DNA of 64,000 nt from Salinarchaeum sp. IM2453 (GTDB taxonomy: Archaea > Halobacteriota > Halobacteria > Halobacteriales > Salinarchaeaceae), in contig NZ_CP081183.1 in the NCBI RefSeq assembly GCF_019693215.1, positions 2,545,226 through 2,609,225 of the forward strand, written 5' to 3'. Every line of letters starts with the position of its first letter. Position 1 is the first letter of the stretch. Positions 50,936 through 59,659 of the stretch are shown piece after piece. Both the position numbers and the translations under genes were made by a program. The notes under the pieces were generated by a model. The model was not told the DNA's origin. It made no database searches and saw only the letters and a list, made by a program, of their open reading frames with translations.

Positions 50936-52129
50936 ATGATAGTTTGCATGTCGAGCAGTCAATTAGTGTCAGATAAAGATACACTGAGCACACCACATAT
51001 CGACGGCGTGGGGATGACAGAGTTCACAGCTAATGATGACCGGGCGCTGCTCAAACTTCTCGAGGTCGCCGCTGATCGCGCGCTTTCCGACAGTAGTACT
51101 TCTCGTTCTGAGGTTGATTCAATACACATCGGAAATATGGCTGCTGAGATATTCAATGGACGGTCTGGACTCTCTAATGCGTTTGTTTCTAAGCTTGGAT
51201 TTGTTGGATCATCTGTTCATCGAGTTGAGAATACGAGTGCGAGTGGTGCGAGTGCGTTCAATGATGCAGTTGCCGCAGTGTCGTCTGGTCAGGCAGATGT
51301 TGCTTTGGCAGTAGGTGGTGAGAAAATGTCGGAGGCCTCTACCGAAGATGCAACGGAGATCATCCGTCAAGTTACACATGCTGATGAACGTCAACAAGGA
51401 GTTACTCTTCCTGGGATGGCTGGCTTAGCAGCTAATTATTATCTTAGAGAGACTGAGGCTACACGCCATGATTTAGCAAAGGTAGCAGTAAAAAATCACA
51501 GAAATGCTAAGCATAATGACTTCGCGCAATTCAACAAAAACGTCGAAGCTAGTGACGTGCTTGAATCACCGGAAATTGCCTCTCCTCTTCGGTTATATGA
51601 CTGTTGTCCAACGAGCGATGGAGCAGCAGCCGTTCTATTGACTACGGCAGAAACTGAAGTACGTGTGCCAGCGTCTCAGAGTATATCAGGAACACATGCT
51701 GTAGGAGATCGGATGAATCCGTTTCGAATTTCGTCAGTTGAAAACGCAGCAGAACGAGCCTATCAAGAAGCTGGTATTCAACCAAATGATATTGACGTGG
51801 CAAGTATCCACGATGCGTTTACAATTCTTGAGTGGATTGAACTGGAGGAGTTAGGGCTAGCACCGGAATATAAAGCCTGGAGATTAACTCGAGAAGGAGA
51901 GACAAAAAGAACAGGAAAAATGCCAGTTAATCCAGGGGGAGGTCTTAAGGCTCGTGGACATCCTTTAGGAGCAACAGGATTGGCTCAAATTGTTGAGATG
52001 ACATGGCAACTCAGAGAGCAAAATCATATCGGATGTAGACAGGTTAAGAATGCGAGTACAGCACTTACAGCTAACGTAGCTGGGTTTGGTAACAACTGTG
52101 TATGCACCATCTTGGAGGGGCCAAAATGA
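50936..52129 (+). CDS. Thiolase-like protein (SCP2 type) lacking the catalytic Cys
   Basis: A 397-residue thiolase-fold protein, start ATG 50936 (another ATG at 50948). Family motifs are present: a 'VENTSASGASAF' segment where the active-site nucleophile normally lies in CASG, AVGGEKMSEASTED, DCCPTSDGAAAVLL, ASIHDAFTILEWIELEELG and NPGGGLKARGHPLGATGLAQ with the catalytic His. The nucleophile position reads Ser (codon AGT) instead of Cys. The gene overlaps the following DUF35 gene by ATGA, the usual pair for archaeal thiolases and some aldolases. It may be a retro-aldolase-like or otherwise altered enzyme, or inactive. Confidence 0.85.
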   Translation: MIVCMSSSQLVSDKDTLSTPHIDGVGMTEFTANDDRALLKLLEVAADRALSDSSTSRSEVDSIHIGNMAAEIFNGRSGLSNAFVSKLGFVGSSVHRVENTSASGASAFNDAVAAVSSGQADVALAVGGEKMSEASTEDATEIIRQVTHADERQQGVTLPGMAGLAANYYLRETEATRHDLAKVAVKNHRNAKHNDFAQFNKNVEASDVLESPEIASPLRLYDCCPTSDGAAAVLLTTAETEVRVPASQSISGTHAVGDRMNPFRISSVENAAERAYQEAGIQPNDIDVASIHDAFTILEWIELEELGLAPEYKAWRLTREGETKRTGKMPVNPGGGLKARGHPLGATGLAQIVEMTWQLREQNHIGCRQVKNASTALTANVAGFGNNCVCTILEGPK

Positions 52130-52398
52130 CAAAATTTTACGTATGTACAAACTGTCAGAGAACAACGGCATACAAAAAGTCACACTGTCAAAACTGTGGA
52201 CAAAGTTCATTTGATACGATCTATGAAACACGTGGAACGCTGGTCGCTGCCTCTACAATACAGAAGACTCCCCCGGGTATCCAAAGTCCGCATCATATTG
52301 GACTCATTAGTTTTGAGAACGGAGCCTCAATAATAATACAATTAGAGGAGTACGTCGAACCGGTCACAGAGGTAGAAGTAGACGAAATCTCCGCATAA
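52126..52398 (+). CDS. DUF35 OB-fold zinc-ribbon partner protein
   Basis: A 90-residue protein, start ATG 52126 overlapping the thiolase stop. It has two Cys pairs (YVCTNCQRTTAY and SHCQNCGQSSFD) of a rubredoxin-like zinc ribbon, then an OB-fold stretch (TRGTLVAASTIQKTPPGI, GLISFENGASIIIQLEEY). DUF35 proteins bind acyl-CoA and form complexes with thiolases or with HMG-CoA synthase-type enzymes. Overlap and small size agree with a stoichiometric partner of the upstream gene. Start and family are clear; the substrate is not. Confidence 0.88.
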   Translation: MTKFYVCTNCQRTTAYKKSHCQNCGQSSFDTIYETRGTLVAASTIQKTPPGIQSPHHIGLISFENGASIIIQLEEYVEPVTEVEVDEISA

Positions 52399-52500
52399 GT
52401 TAGTAAGGATTACTGAACAGTACCACAGAGGGTTTCTGAGCTTTCTACTGGATGCCAATCACAGTTTACTTCAGTTGACGTAAGGATTTTATATCATATC

Positions 52501-54516
52501 TTAGCTTCTGGTAATATTTAGTGTTCGTTGCAAGTCCCAATCGAAATAATACATAATAGCAAGTACAGCAAGCATAAACAAGGCAGTCTGGGTGAGCATA
52601 GATGGTGCGAACACTACTCCAAGTCCTATTACAAAGTAGATCAGGCGATGTAGATAAGTCAATCCCTCCTTCCTGCTATTAAGACCGATACTGACTGATA
52701 TAAACCCAGATAACACAACTACTGATACAAATAGAGTAGCAACAGATGGGTACAGCAGCGGGTCGTTGGCGATAAATGCAAATGGTAGTAAGAACATTGG
52801 ATATCCGATCTTTAGTGACTCAACTGCTGTTTCCCAGAAGTTTGAGCCTGAAATTCCCTGTGCAATAATCACTGATAAAGCGATTGGTGGAGTGATATTC
52901 GATACAATCGCAAAATAAAACACAAACATGTGTGCGCTGAATTCTTCAACACCAATCTGTACAAGAGACGGAGCAACCAGAATAGCGACAATCATGTACG
53001 CAGCAGTTGTCGACATACCCATGCCAAACAGAATGGATGCTATCATAGCCAGGAGAAGCATCACGATGATTGATCCGCCAGCCAAGCCAACTAACTGGGA
53101 AGACAGTTGTTGTGCAAACCCGGTTACAATTAACGCTCTGATCACGATTCCCAAACTTGCCAGAAGAATCGTAATGTTGAGAGTCGCTTCTGCTCCTCTG
53201 CGGAACCCTTCAATACTCTGTCGGATATATAACCTCATTTCGTCCTGTGTTGCTTTTTCGTCTGTTCGTGAGGCCTCAGCGAGCACTTTCACCAGCCGAA
53301 GACCTAGAAGGGCAAGGATGGCAAAGAATCCAGCCCGCATGGGATCACTTCGAATAATAACGAGATAGTACAGCAAGACTGCAAACATTCCAACATACTC
53401 GTAGAAGCTAGCAAGTCGTCTGAGATATTCTGTGGCTGCAGGAGCTGGCCGGTTGACTACAATGTTACTTTTTTCAGAAGAATTGAGTGATATCGACACG
53501 GAAACTGCAGCAAAGAAAAGAAGAGCTGGAACGACAGCTCCAATGATAATCTCTGAGTAGTTTGGTTCGATCAGTTCTGCCATCAAAAACGCACCAGCAC
53601 CCATGATTGGAGGGAGAACTTGTCCACCGCAGGAGGCAACCGATTCTATTGCACCGGCAACTTTTCCGCGGTAGCCATTTTCCTTCATGAGTGGGATAGT
53701 AAAAGAGCCGGTTGTTGCTGTATTCGCAGCGGTTGAACCGTTGATTGATCCCATGAACATACTCGCTGCGACTGCTACCTGTCCAATTTGGATATACTGT
53801 TGTCGAGCAGCAACCCTTGTCATCGCCTTAATGAACGCAGCCATGCCTCCGTATTTTTCCATAATACCAGCAAGGAGGAGAAATATAACGACCCAAGTTG
53901 CAGAGATTTCAAGAAGACTTCCGAACAATCCTTCCATTTCGATGGTATTCATTGTTATAATTCGCTCAACACTGAGTCCCCTGTGGCTCAGCGGGCCTGG
54001 CATCAACGGTCCATAGTATGAATAGATCAGCCCAAATATTGCAATACTAGTAATAAGCCGTGAGATATGGACGAGGGCGATAAGTACTAGTAATATAACT
54101 AGCGCTCCCAAGTATATGTGCAAGTTATCGTAAACACCAGCAGTCCGTACAATAGCGTCATAGTCTCGCATAAACACGTACATCGGTATAACAGACACAA
54201 CTGAATACGCCAAGTACGCACCAGAGAGTAGTTTGCCTCGGATGGTCGTCTGATCCATTTTCAGCATGCGCGTGATTCCCCAAAGTGACAAAATCATTGC
54301 AAGATGAACGATAGCATGCTGTGACCGGGGAATAGAGAATGTATATGCAAACCACATATGATAAACAAAGAAAATAGTTGATATAATATAGACAAACCAT
54401 TCTATCGGGCTTGAAGAGAAGATAGACGAGTCATACTCTTCGTTGAATTTCTCATCGATCTCACGCTCAACATCTGATAATGTCTTACTTTGTGTGTCAG
54501 CGGAATTCGTCGACAT
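52501..54516 (-). CDS. TRAP transporter fused permease (TAXI type)
   Basis: A 671-residue protein with about 16-18 membrane helices, the fused small (DctQ-like) and large (DctM-like) permease of TAXI-TRAP systems. The large part has FMGSINGSTAANTATTGSFT, PLMKENGYRGKVAGAIESVA and CGGQVLPPIMGAGAFLMAEL, the conserved DctM motifs, and later FGMGMSTTAAYMIVAILVAP and SNITPPIALSVIIAQG. It imports a small organic acid with sodium or another ion. It is preceded, 18 bases away, by the solute-binding protein gene in the same direction. Confidence 0.92.
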   Translation of the reverse strand: MSTNSADTQSKTLSDVEREIDEKFNEEYDSSIFSSSPIEWFVYIISTIFFVYHMWFAYTFSIPRSQHAIVHLAMILSLWGITRMLKMDQTTIRGKLLSGAYLAYSVVSVIPMYVFMRDYDAIVRTAGVYDNLHIYLGALVILLVLIALVHISRLITSIAIFGLIYSYYGPLMPGPLSHRGLSVERIITMNTIEMEGLFGSLLEISATWVVIFLLLAGIMEKYGGMAAFIKAMTRVAARQQYIQIGQVAVAASMFMGSINGSTAANTATTGSFTIPLMKENGYRGKVAGAIESVASCGGQVLPPIMGAGAFLMAELIEPNYSEIIIGAVVPALLFFAAVSVSISLNSSEKSNIVVNRPAPAATEYLRRLASFYEYVGMFAVLLYYLVIIRSDPMRAGFFAILALLGLRLVKVLAEASRTDEKATQDEMRLYIRQSIEGFRRGAEATLNITILLASLGIVIRALIVTGFAQQLSSQLVGLAGGSIIVMLLLAMIASILFGMGMSTTAAYMIVAILVAPSLVQIGVEEFSAHMFVFYFAIVSNITPPIALSVIIAQGISGSNFWETAVESLKIGYPMFLLPFAFIANDPLLYPSVATLFVSVVVLSGFISVSIGLNSRKEGLTYLHRLIYFVIGLGVVFAPSMLTQTALFMLAVLAIMYYFDWDLQRTLNITRS

Positions 54517-54534
54517 GCTATTGATATAAGAATA

Positions 54535-55623
54535 TTACTGTTCCTCTGGTGGAGGGGTCAAGTCATAATCATCCCAAAATCCGGCATTTTGGTAGTATTC
54601 GTATGCTCCTTGGTGGAATGGAACGTCTGGATGGAGAGTTCCAAGAAACATGTCTGGATCTGGGAAGAAATCCATTGCACCGTTTTGGTCAAGCAGGTCC
54701 TCACCGTGTTCATGAGTCATCTCAGCGATGTCATACACGAGATCTGGATCGGCGTCTTCTTTCACCACATACAGGTATGTCAGCGTGAACGAATCGACCG
54801 GATCAGACCAGTTATCAGAAAACTCTCCTACTGTTTCTTCATCTAGTTCATGGTATGTTGAATAAGCCAAATCTTCATCAAGGGACTGGATTGTTGAATC
54901 TGAGAATTCGAGTGGCTCCCAGTCAACGGTTTCGTCTATTTCTTGTAGCCATCCTGTCGGGTCATCCTCATTCACGGTCCATGTAAAAGCTGCATCGACA
55001 GTTCCATCTCTCAGTGCTGCCGGGATATCAGCGAAGGCCATGTATCGATTGTCGATGTTGTCCATTCCAATCTCTTGATCAACAAGCCATTCGACCGGTG
55101 AACGCGTTCCCGATCCAGCTGAAGAGATTGCAATTGGTCGATCCTCAAGATCATCCCATCCACTTACTTCCTCAGCATTGTATACACCAAAGTTGTAAAA
55201 TGCCATGTATCCGCGTACTTGTCGAATCGAATCAAAATCTTCGAGAGGTTCGTCTTCAAAGTCTCCTTCATCTGGCGAATCCTCCAATAATTGTGTTGTT
55301 GTTCCGGATATCTCAAACTCACCCTGATCAAGTCTTCTGTATGATGCTCCTGTTCCTTCAGTAACGATTGGTTCAATCTCTGTGTCTAGTAAGTCTTCGC
55401 TGTCCATATATTCAGTCCACGTCGAACCAATCTGAAAAGAAGAAGAACCTTCAGAAGAAGTTCCAAGAGACCATTCATCTTCGCTATCTACCTGTAATAC
55501 ATCAAGGCAACCAGCAAGCCCCGTTATTCCTATAGTCCCTGCTGCAGCAGCACCTTGGATATATTCTCGGCGACTCGTCTGACTTGAAGAATCGTTTGAC
55601 TGTGAAGTGTTAGATTCTGTCAT
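54535..55623 (-). CDS. TAXI-family TRAP solute-binding lipoprotein
   Basis: A 362-residue protein. Start ATG 55623 (MTESNTSQSNDSSS) gives a twin-arginine signal SRREYIQGAAAAGTIGITGL with lipobox LAGC, so it is a Tat-exported lipoprotein tethered to the membrane. Body: SLGTSSEGSSSFQIGSTW, TEGTGASYRRLDQGEFEI, PIAISSAGSGTRSPVEWL, DGTVDAAFTWTV, as in TAXI proteins binding glutamate/2-oxoglutarate-type or other acids. It would pass substrate to the adjacent fused permease. No other domain. Confidence 0.9.
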   Translation of the reverse strand: MTESNTSQSNDSSSQTSRREYIQGAAAAGTIGITGLAGCLDVLQVDSEDEWSLGTSSEGSSSFQIGSTWTEYMDSEDLLDTEIEPIVTEGTGASYRRLDQGEFEISGTTTQLLEDSPDEGDFEDEPLEDFDSIRQVRGYMAFYNFGVYNAEEVSGWDDLEDRPIAISSAGSGTRSPVEWLVDQEIGMDNIDNRYMAFADIPAALRDGTVDAAFTWTVNEDDPTGWLQEIDETVDWEPLEFSDSTIQSLDEDLAYSTYHELDEETVGEFSDNWSDPVDSFTLTYLYVVKEDADPDLVYDIAEMTHEHGEDLLDQNGAMDFFPDPDMFLGTLHPDVPFHQGAYEYYQNAGFWDDYDLTPPPEEQ

Positions 55624-55774
55624 GTTACCGTCTGTCCCTGTCTTCATCATTGGAGGATAATAAAACTTTATCAAAGTATATGATTTATTTCATTAACTGA
55701 CCTAATATCGATTTACTTGAAACTGATGTTGGTGTACCCTGAGATATTTATACAGAGGATAGGTATTGTCTACC

Positions 55775-56752
55775 ATGCGTGCTGCTCAATATCACGAGTA
55801 CGGAGACGAAAGTGTCCTTACTGTACGGGATGTCGACAAGCCATCTATAGAGAGCGGGGAAATACTGGTTAAGACTGAAGCAGCGAGTGTAAACCCAATA
55901 GATACCTATATACGAGAGGGTGATGTAAAGCCCACAGCTGGGCTCCCACACATACCGGGAGCGGACCTGGCCGGTGTTGTAGCTGAGACAGCCGATGATG
56001 TTAATCGATTCTCAGCAGGTGATCGAGTTTTTGCAACAGGATTAGGATTGTTCTCCCAAGGATCCTATGCAGAATATGTTGCGGTCCCTCAAGAACATGC
56101 AGCAATACTACCAGAGGAGATTACATTTGATTCCGGAGCTGCTGCAGCGATGGCATTTGCGACGAGTTGGCGTGCGCTTATTAATCGAGGCGATCTGCAA
56201 ATCGGAGATATAGCTGTGATTCATGGCGCCTCTGGAGGAGTCGGACACGCTGCTGTTCAAGTTGCTGACGCTGCTGGCGCATATGTAGTCGGTACAGCAC
56301 GGGAAGGTGATCCATCTGAATTTGTCTATGATTGTGGAGCAGATGCAGTTGTAGATTACCGTAGTGAACACCTCGCAGATGAACTTAACCAAGTTACAGA
56401 TACCCGAAATGTAGACGTAATTCTTGATACTCATGCTGACATACATCTTGACGCTAACCTACAGAATCTTAGCCGAAATGGGAATATTGTTGTCATTGGT
56501 GAGAAAGACACAATTTCATTCGACGGTGCTATTAGCATGCGGGCTAAGCAAACAGATGCCAACGTTCGCTTCATGTCAATAATGGCATCCGCAGATGATC
56601 AAGCATCAATCCTCTCTAAAGTTGCTGAGAAACTGTCCACAGGAGACTTCAGTGTCAAAATTGACCGGACTTATTCGCTTGCTGAGATTTCAAAAGCTCA
56701 TCAAAAAGTTATGGATTCAAGCAACATCGGGAAAGTTGTTATTAATATATAG
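55775..56752 (+). CDS. Zinc-free quinone oxidoreductase/alcohol dehydrogenase-like
   Basis: A 325-residue MDR-family protein, start ATG 55775 (MRAAQYHEYGDESVLTVRDV). N-terminal GroES-like domain with EAASVNPIDTYIREGDVK (no zinc Cys pattern) and HIPGADLAGVV. Rossmann domain with VIHGASGGVGHAAVQVADAA (GxGxxG-like NADPH site) and VVGTAREG. It resembles NADPH:quinone reductase/zeta-crystallin. It would reduce quinones or enals. It is convergent with the MFS gene; the two stop codons are adjacent without any spacer. Confidence 0.9.
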   Translation: MRAAQYHEYGDESVLTVRDVDKPSIESGEILVKTEAASVNPIDTYIREGDVKPTAGLPHIPGADLAGVVAETADDVNRFSAGDRVFATGLGLFSQGSYAEYVAVPQEHAAILPEEITFDSGAAAAMAFATSWRALINRGDLQIGDIAVIHGASGGVGHAAVQVADAAGAYVVGTAREGDPSEFVYDCGADAVVDYRSEHLADELNQVTDTRNVDVILDTHADIHLDANLQNLSRNGNIVVIGEKDTISFDGAISMRAKQTDANVRFMSIMASADDQASILSKVAEKLSTGDFSVKIDRTYSLAEISKAHQKVMDSSNIGKVVINI

Positions 56753-57973
56753 TTATTCACGCTTGTTTGTTTCTGAGTGACTGTATCTAAGCAGTAACAT
56801 GGAACCCACGCCAGCAAAGACAAGGGTTCCCAGAAGAAGAAACAGCACATGATAACTAGCATAAGTCAGGACAATACCGGCCAAGGACGCTCCAGTAGCA
56901 CCTACACCAAACATTGCTAAGTAAGTTAGTCCATACGAGATTCCGTGTGACTCCGATGGTGAATAATCTGCGATGACAACTTGATATATCGGGGCCGTAC
57001 CGTACATGACAAAGCCAATCAACAGACTAACCACCAGCATGCTAATTGCACCAAAGTGATACGCTACAGGAAAGAAAAATCCAAGGAAACCTAAGCTTGC
57101 GAGTGCTCCGGCAAAGGCAAGCGAACTGGACACATGGTTTGTTAATCTTCCTCCTACGTATTGGCCAAAAATACCCACTGTCAACAAGACAGTGTACATT
57201 AGCTGGCCGGTATCAAATACTTCCTGTCCAGCACTAACCCCCAGAGTAAAACCAGTATCGAGGTCAGAGAGGACTTCTGGTAGGAACGTGAGAAGGCCTC
57301 GATAGTATATACCATATAAGATCACAGACAGAAATGCAAGAATAAATACAACGTTGAATATTGTAACAACCGTTCCGATGGTATTTCGAAATTCAGACCG
57401 AAGTGAAGTCTCAGAGATATTGCCGGTATGAATGGTCATGCGAAATCCAATAACTGTTGTAAGAAATGCTGGAATTGATAAAATTAGTGCAGCCGTCTGC
57501 CAGTCTAGAAAGACCAGCATAACAATAGTCAAAATGGGTCCGGCCGCAGTTCCAATGTTTCCTCCAGCCCCATGATACGCGAATACCATTCCTCTATTCT
57601 CTGCTGATCGGCTAATAACCGATAATCCTGCAGGGTGGTAGACACTGGCACAGACTCCCCAGATGACAATTGCAATGGTTAGCATGTACAGGTTCTGTGC
57701 AGTGCTGAGTAAGGCAAAGCCGGTTCCCATCCCAGTTGCGGATAGTAAGATAAGATGTTTGGAATTATAGTGGTCAGCTAATACTCCCATTACGGGTCCT
57801 CCTAACCCGATCAATCCGTATCCAATTGCAACAATCGTTCCAAGCATCGCTGCGGATGTGTTCATTTCAGTTATCCAAAACCCAATAAAAAGCGGGATAG
57901 ATAACTCGTAGCCGTGAAATAAGGCATGTGATAGCGATGTAAATTTCACTAACTGCCGATCACTGTCATTCAT
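56753..57973 (-). CDS. MFS transporter
   Basis: A 406-residue protein with 12 membrane helices, start ATG 57973 (MNDSDRQLVKFTSLSHALFH). Loop 2-3: GPVMGVLADHYNSKHLIL (GxLaDrxG-like). RSAENRGMVFAYHGAGGNIG, and ADYSPSESHGISYGLTYLAM in the second half. It belongs to the major facilitator superfamily, of a type near fosmidomycin-resistance or sugar/organic-acid carriers. The substrate is unknown; the surrounding catabolic genes suggest uptake or export of an organic compound. Confidence 0.88.
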   Translation of the reverse strand: MNDSDRQLVKFTSLSHALFHGYELSIPLFIGFWITEMNTSAAMLGTIVAIGYGLIGLGGPVMGVLADHYNSKHLILLSATGMGTGFALLSTAQNLYMLTIAIVIWGVCASVYHPAGLSVISRSAENRGMVFAYHGAGGNIGTAAGPILTIVMLVFLDWQTAALILSIPAFLTTVIGFRMTIHTGNISETSLRSEFRNTIGTVVTIFNVVFILAFLSVILYGIYYRGLLTFLPEVLSDLDTGFTLGVSAGQEVFDTGQLMYTVLLTVGIFGQYVGGRLTNHVSSSLAFAGALASLGFLGFFFPVAYHFGAISMLVVSLLIGFVMYGTAPIYQVVIADYSPSESHGISYGLTYLAMFGVGATGASLAGIVLTYASYHVLFLLLGTLVFAGVGSMLLLRYSHSETNKRE

Positions 57974-58072
57974 CTGGTACAATATATCTGTTTTTATTCA
58001 GATAAGTATGCTGGTAATTGTTGGTATGTACCAGTCGATACTTTATTTATTGTATAAACTCGATAAGATGCT

Positions 58073-58480
58073 ATGGGTTGGAAAAGAATAAACTTAAGAG
58101 ATGAGCAGACAAATAACAGCAAACCTGGCCGCCGATGGGAACTATCCCCAATACTCGAAATTGATGCGTTTAATCTCAACGTTGCGATTCTGAATCCGGA
58201 CGAACGACTCTCTGAGAATCACTATCACTACCACGAAAACCAGAAGGAATTAATCCACGTGGTGGAAGGGAAGTGTCAGGTTGAGGTAGAAGATGACCAG
58301 TTAGTTATAACAACAGATGATGTGATTATGTTCGAAACAGGATCCAAAGGGACACACTTAGTTCACAATCCATTTTCTGATCCTGCTAAAGTAATTGCGA
58401 TTGGATGGCCTCCAGAAGGGAGATACCCCGTTGAGAAAGTAGCGAAGAAATCCGAAATACTCGGAAAATCAAATGAATAA
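58073..58480 (+). CDS. Cupin-domain protein
   Basis: A 135-residue protein, start ATG 58073. Cupin motif 1: ENHYHYHENQKELIHVVEGK (His and Glu ligands), and motif 2: ITTDDVIMFETGSKGTHLVHNP (late His). The beta-barrel fold with metal binding is clear. Its N-terminus (GWKRINLRDEQTNNSKPGRR) fits small cupins linked to aromatic or organic acid pathways. It precedes an IclR regulator by 118 bases in the same direction. The substrate is unknown. Confidence 0.85.
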   Translation: MGWKRINLRDEQTNNSKPGRRWELSPILEIDAFNLNVAILNPDERLSENHYHYHENQKELIHVVEGKCQVEVEDDQLVITTDDVIMFETGSKGTHLVHNPFSDPAKVIAIGWPPEGRYPVEKVAKKSEILGKSNE

Positions 58481-58598
58481 CCTAACTGTGTGAGGCAAAT
58501 ATTACCGATCGACTCTTGATTTGGAGCAACTATATATGTAGTAATAAGGTAGCTATTCAAATATATAGAATTATAATGATGGAATCGTATCTATAATT

Positions 58599-59366
58599 AT
58601 GACTAAAAAAAGCATTTCGTCCGCTAAAACAACCGAACGTTCGATTGAGATCATAGAAGCCTTAATGGACATCGAAGGCGGATCACTGGATGAATTATCC
58701 GAATATATGGGACTAGCATCAAGTACCGTTCATCGGCATCTTGCTGCACTTCAAAAGTCCGGATACGTTGTAAAAGATGGAACAAATTATAAAATTGGCT
58801 TACAGTTTCTAACGGTTGGAGGTCACGCCCAGCGTCAATATGAGCATTTTCATACATATAAAAAGAAAGTTGAAGAGATTGCTGAGGAGACTGGGGAGCG
58901 CGCTCAATTTATTGTCGAAGAACAGGGGGAACGGGTCTATTTATATACTGATGTGGGTAGTAGCGCAGTTCATACGGGGGCTCAAGCGGGTCGACGGGGA
59001 TTACTTCATGTGAGTGCAGGTGGAAAGGCTATCTTATCACAACTTCCTAATTCACGGATTGAGAAAATAATCAAAAAACATGGACTTCCGAAGAGAGGAA
59101 AAAATAGCATTACCTCAAAAAAGGAGCTATTTAACGAACTTGAGCAAATACGAGATCAGGGATACGCAGTCAACCGACAGGAGACAACAAATGGGGTCCA
59201 CGCTATTGGAGCGCCAGTTACAGACGACAATCAAGTAGTTATTGGAGCATTAAGTGTATCGGGACCGGCTACACGGTTGCAAAATAGATACCTGAATGAA
59301 GAACTCCCAGAGATTATTCTATCAGCAGTCAATGAGATTGAGTTAGATATTCGCCACTCCCCCTGA
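58599..59366 (+). CDS. IclR-family transcription regulator
   Basis: A 255-residue protein. N-terminal winged helix at about 10-65 (ERSIEIIEALMDIEGGSLDE, LASSTVHRHLAALQKSGYVV), then the IclR effector domain: VGSSAVHTGAQAGRRGLLHV, SAGGKAILSQLPNSRIEKII, GYAVNRQETTNGVHAIGAPV. In bacteria and haloarchaea it senses a small organic acid and controls a nearby catabolic operon. The likely targets are the genes to its left (cupin, MFS, TRAP set). Ends PDIRHSP-like; full length. Confidence 0.92.
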   Translation: MTKKSISSAKTTERSIEIIEALMDIEGGSLDELSEYMGLASSTVHRHLAALQKSGYVVKDGTNYKIGLQFLTVGGHAQRQYEHFHTYKKKVEEIAEETGERAQFIVEEQGERVYLYTDVGSSAVHTGAQAGRRGLLHVSAGGKAILSQLPNSRIEKIIKKHGLPKRGKNSITSKKELFNELEQIRDQGYAVNRQETTNGVHAIGAPVTDDNQVVIGALSVSGPATRLQNRYLNEELPEIILSAVNEIELDIRHSP

Positions 59367-59659
59367 TCTGAATTCGATATATTCGAATCAAAGGGTATTA
59401 ACAAAAGTACTGTTGTTAAAAACACCAAATCGACCAATCACTTCTGCTGACAGATAGCACGTAGAAAGTACATTGCCTGCTAAGCAAATTTGTACTGGGA
59501 CGAGCACACAGCAATGAACAGGTATAGACTATAATACATCTGCAACACGTTCATGTCAGAAGTGCAGAAAGTCTATATAAATATGTTTAGATATCGATTC
59601 CACGCAGTTTGGGAAGAATTGAACAGTAATACAGATAGGGGTATTCCGTTTATACAAGT
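59367..59659. other. Gene-free spacer between IclR gene and tnpB relic
   Basis: No gene. It might contain the 3' end of the decayed element that follows to the right. Nothing is clear. Confidence 0.3.
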
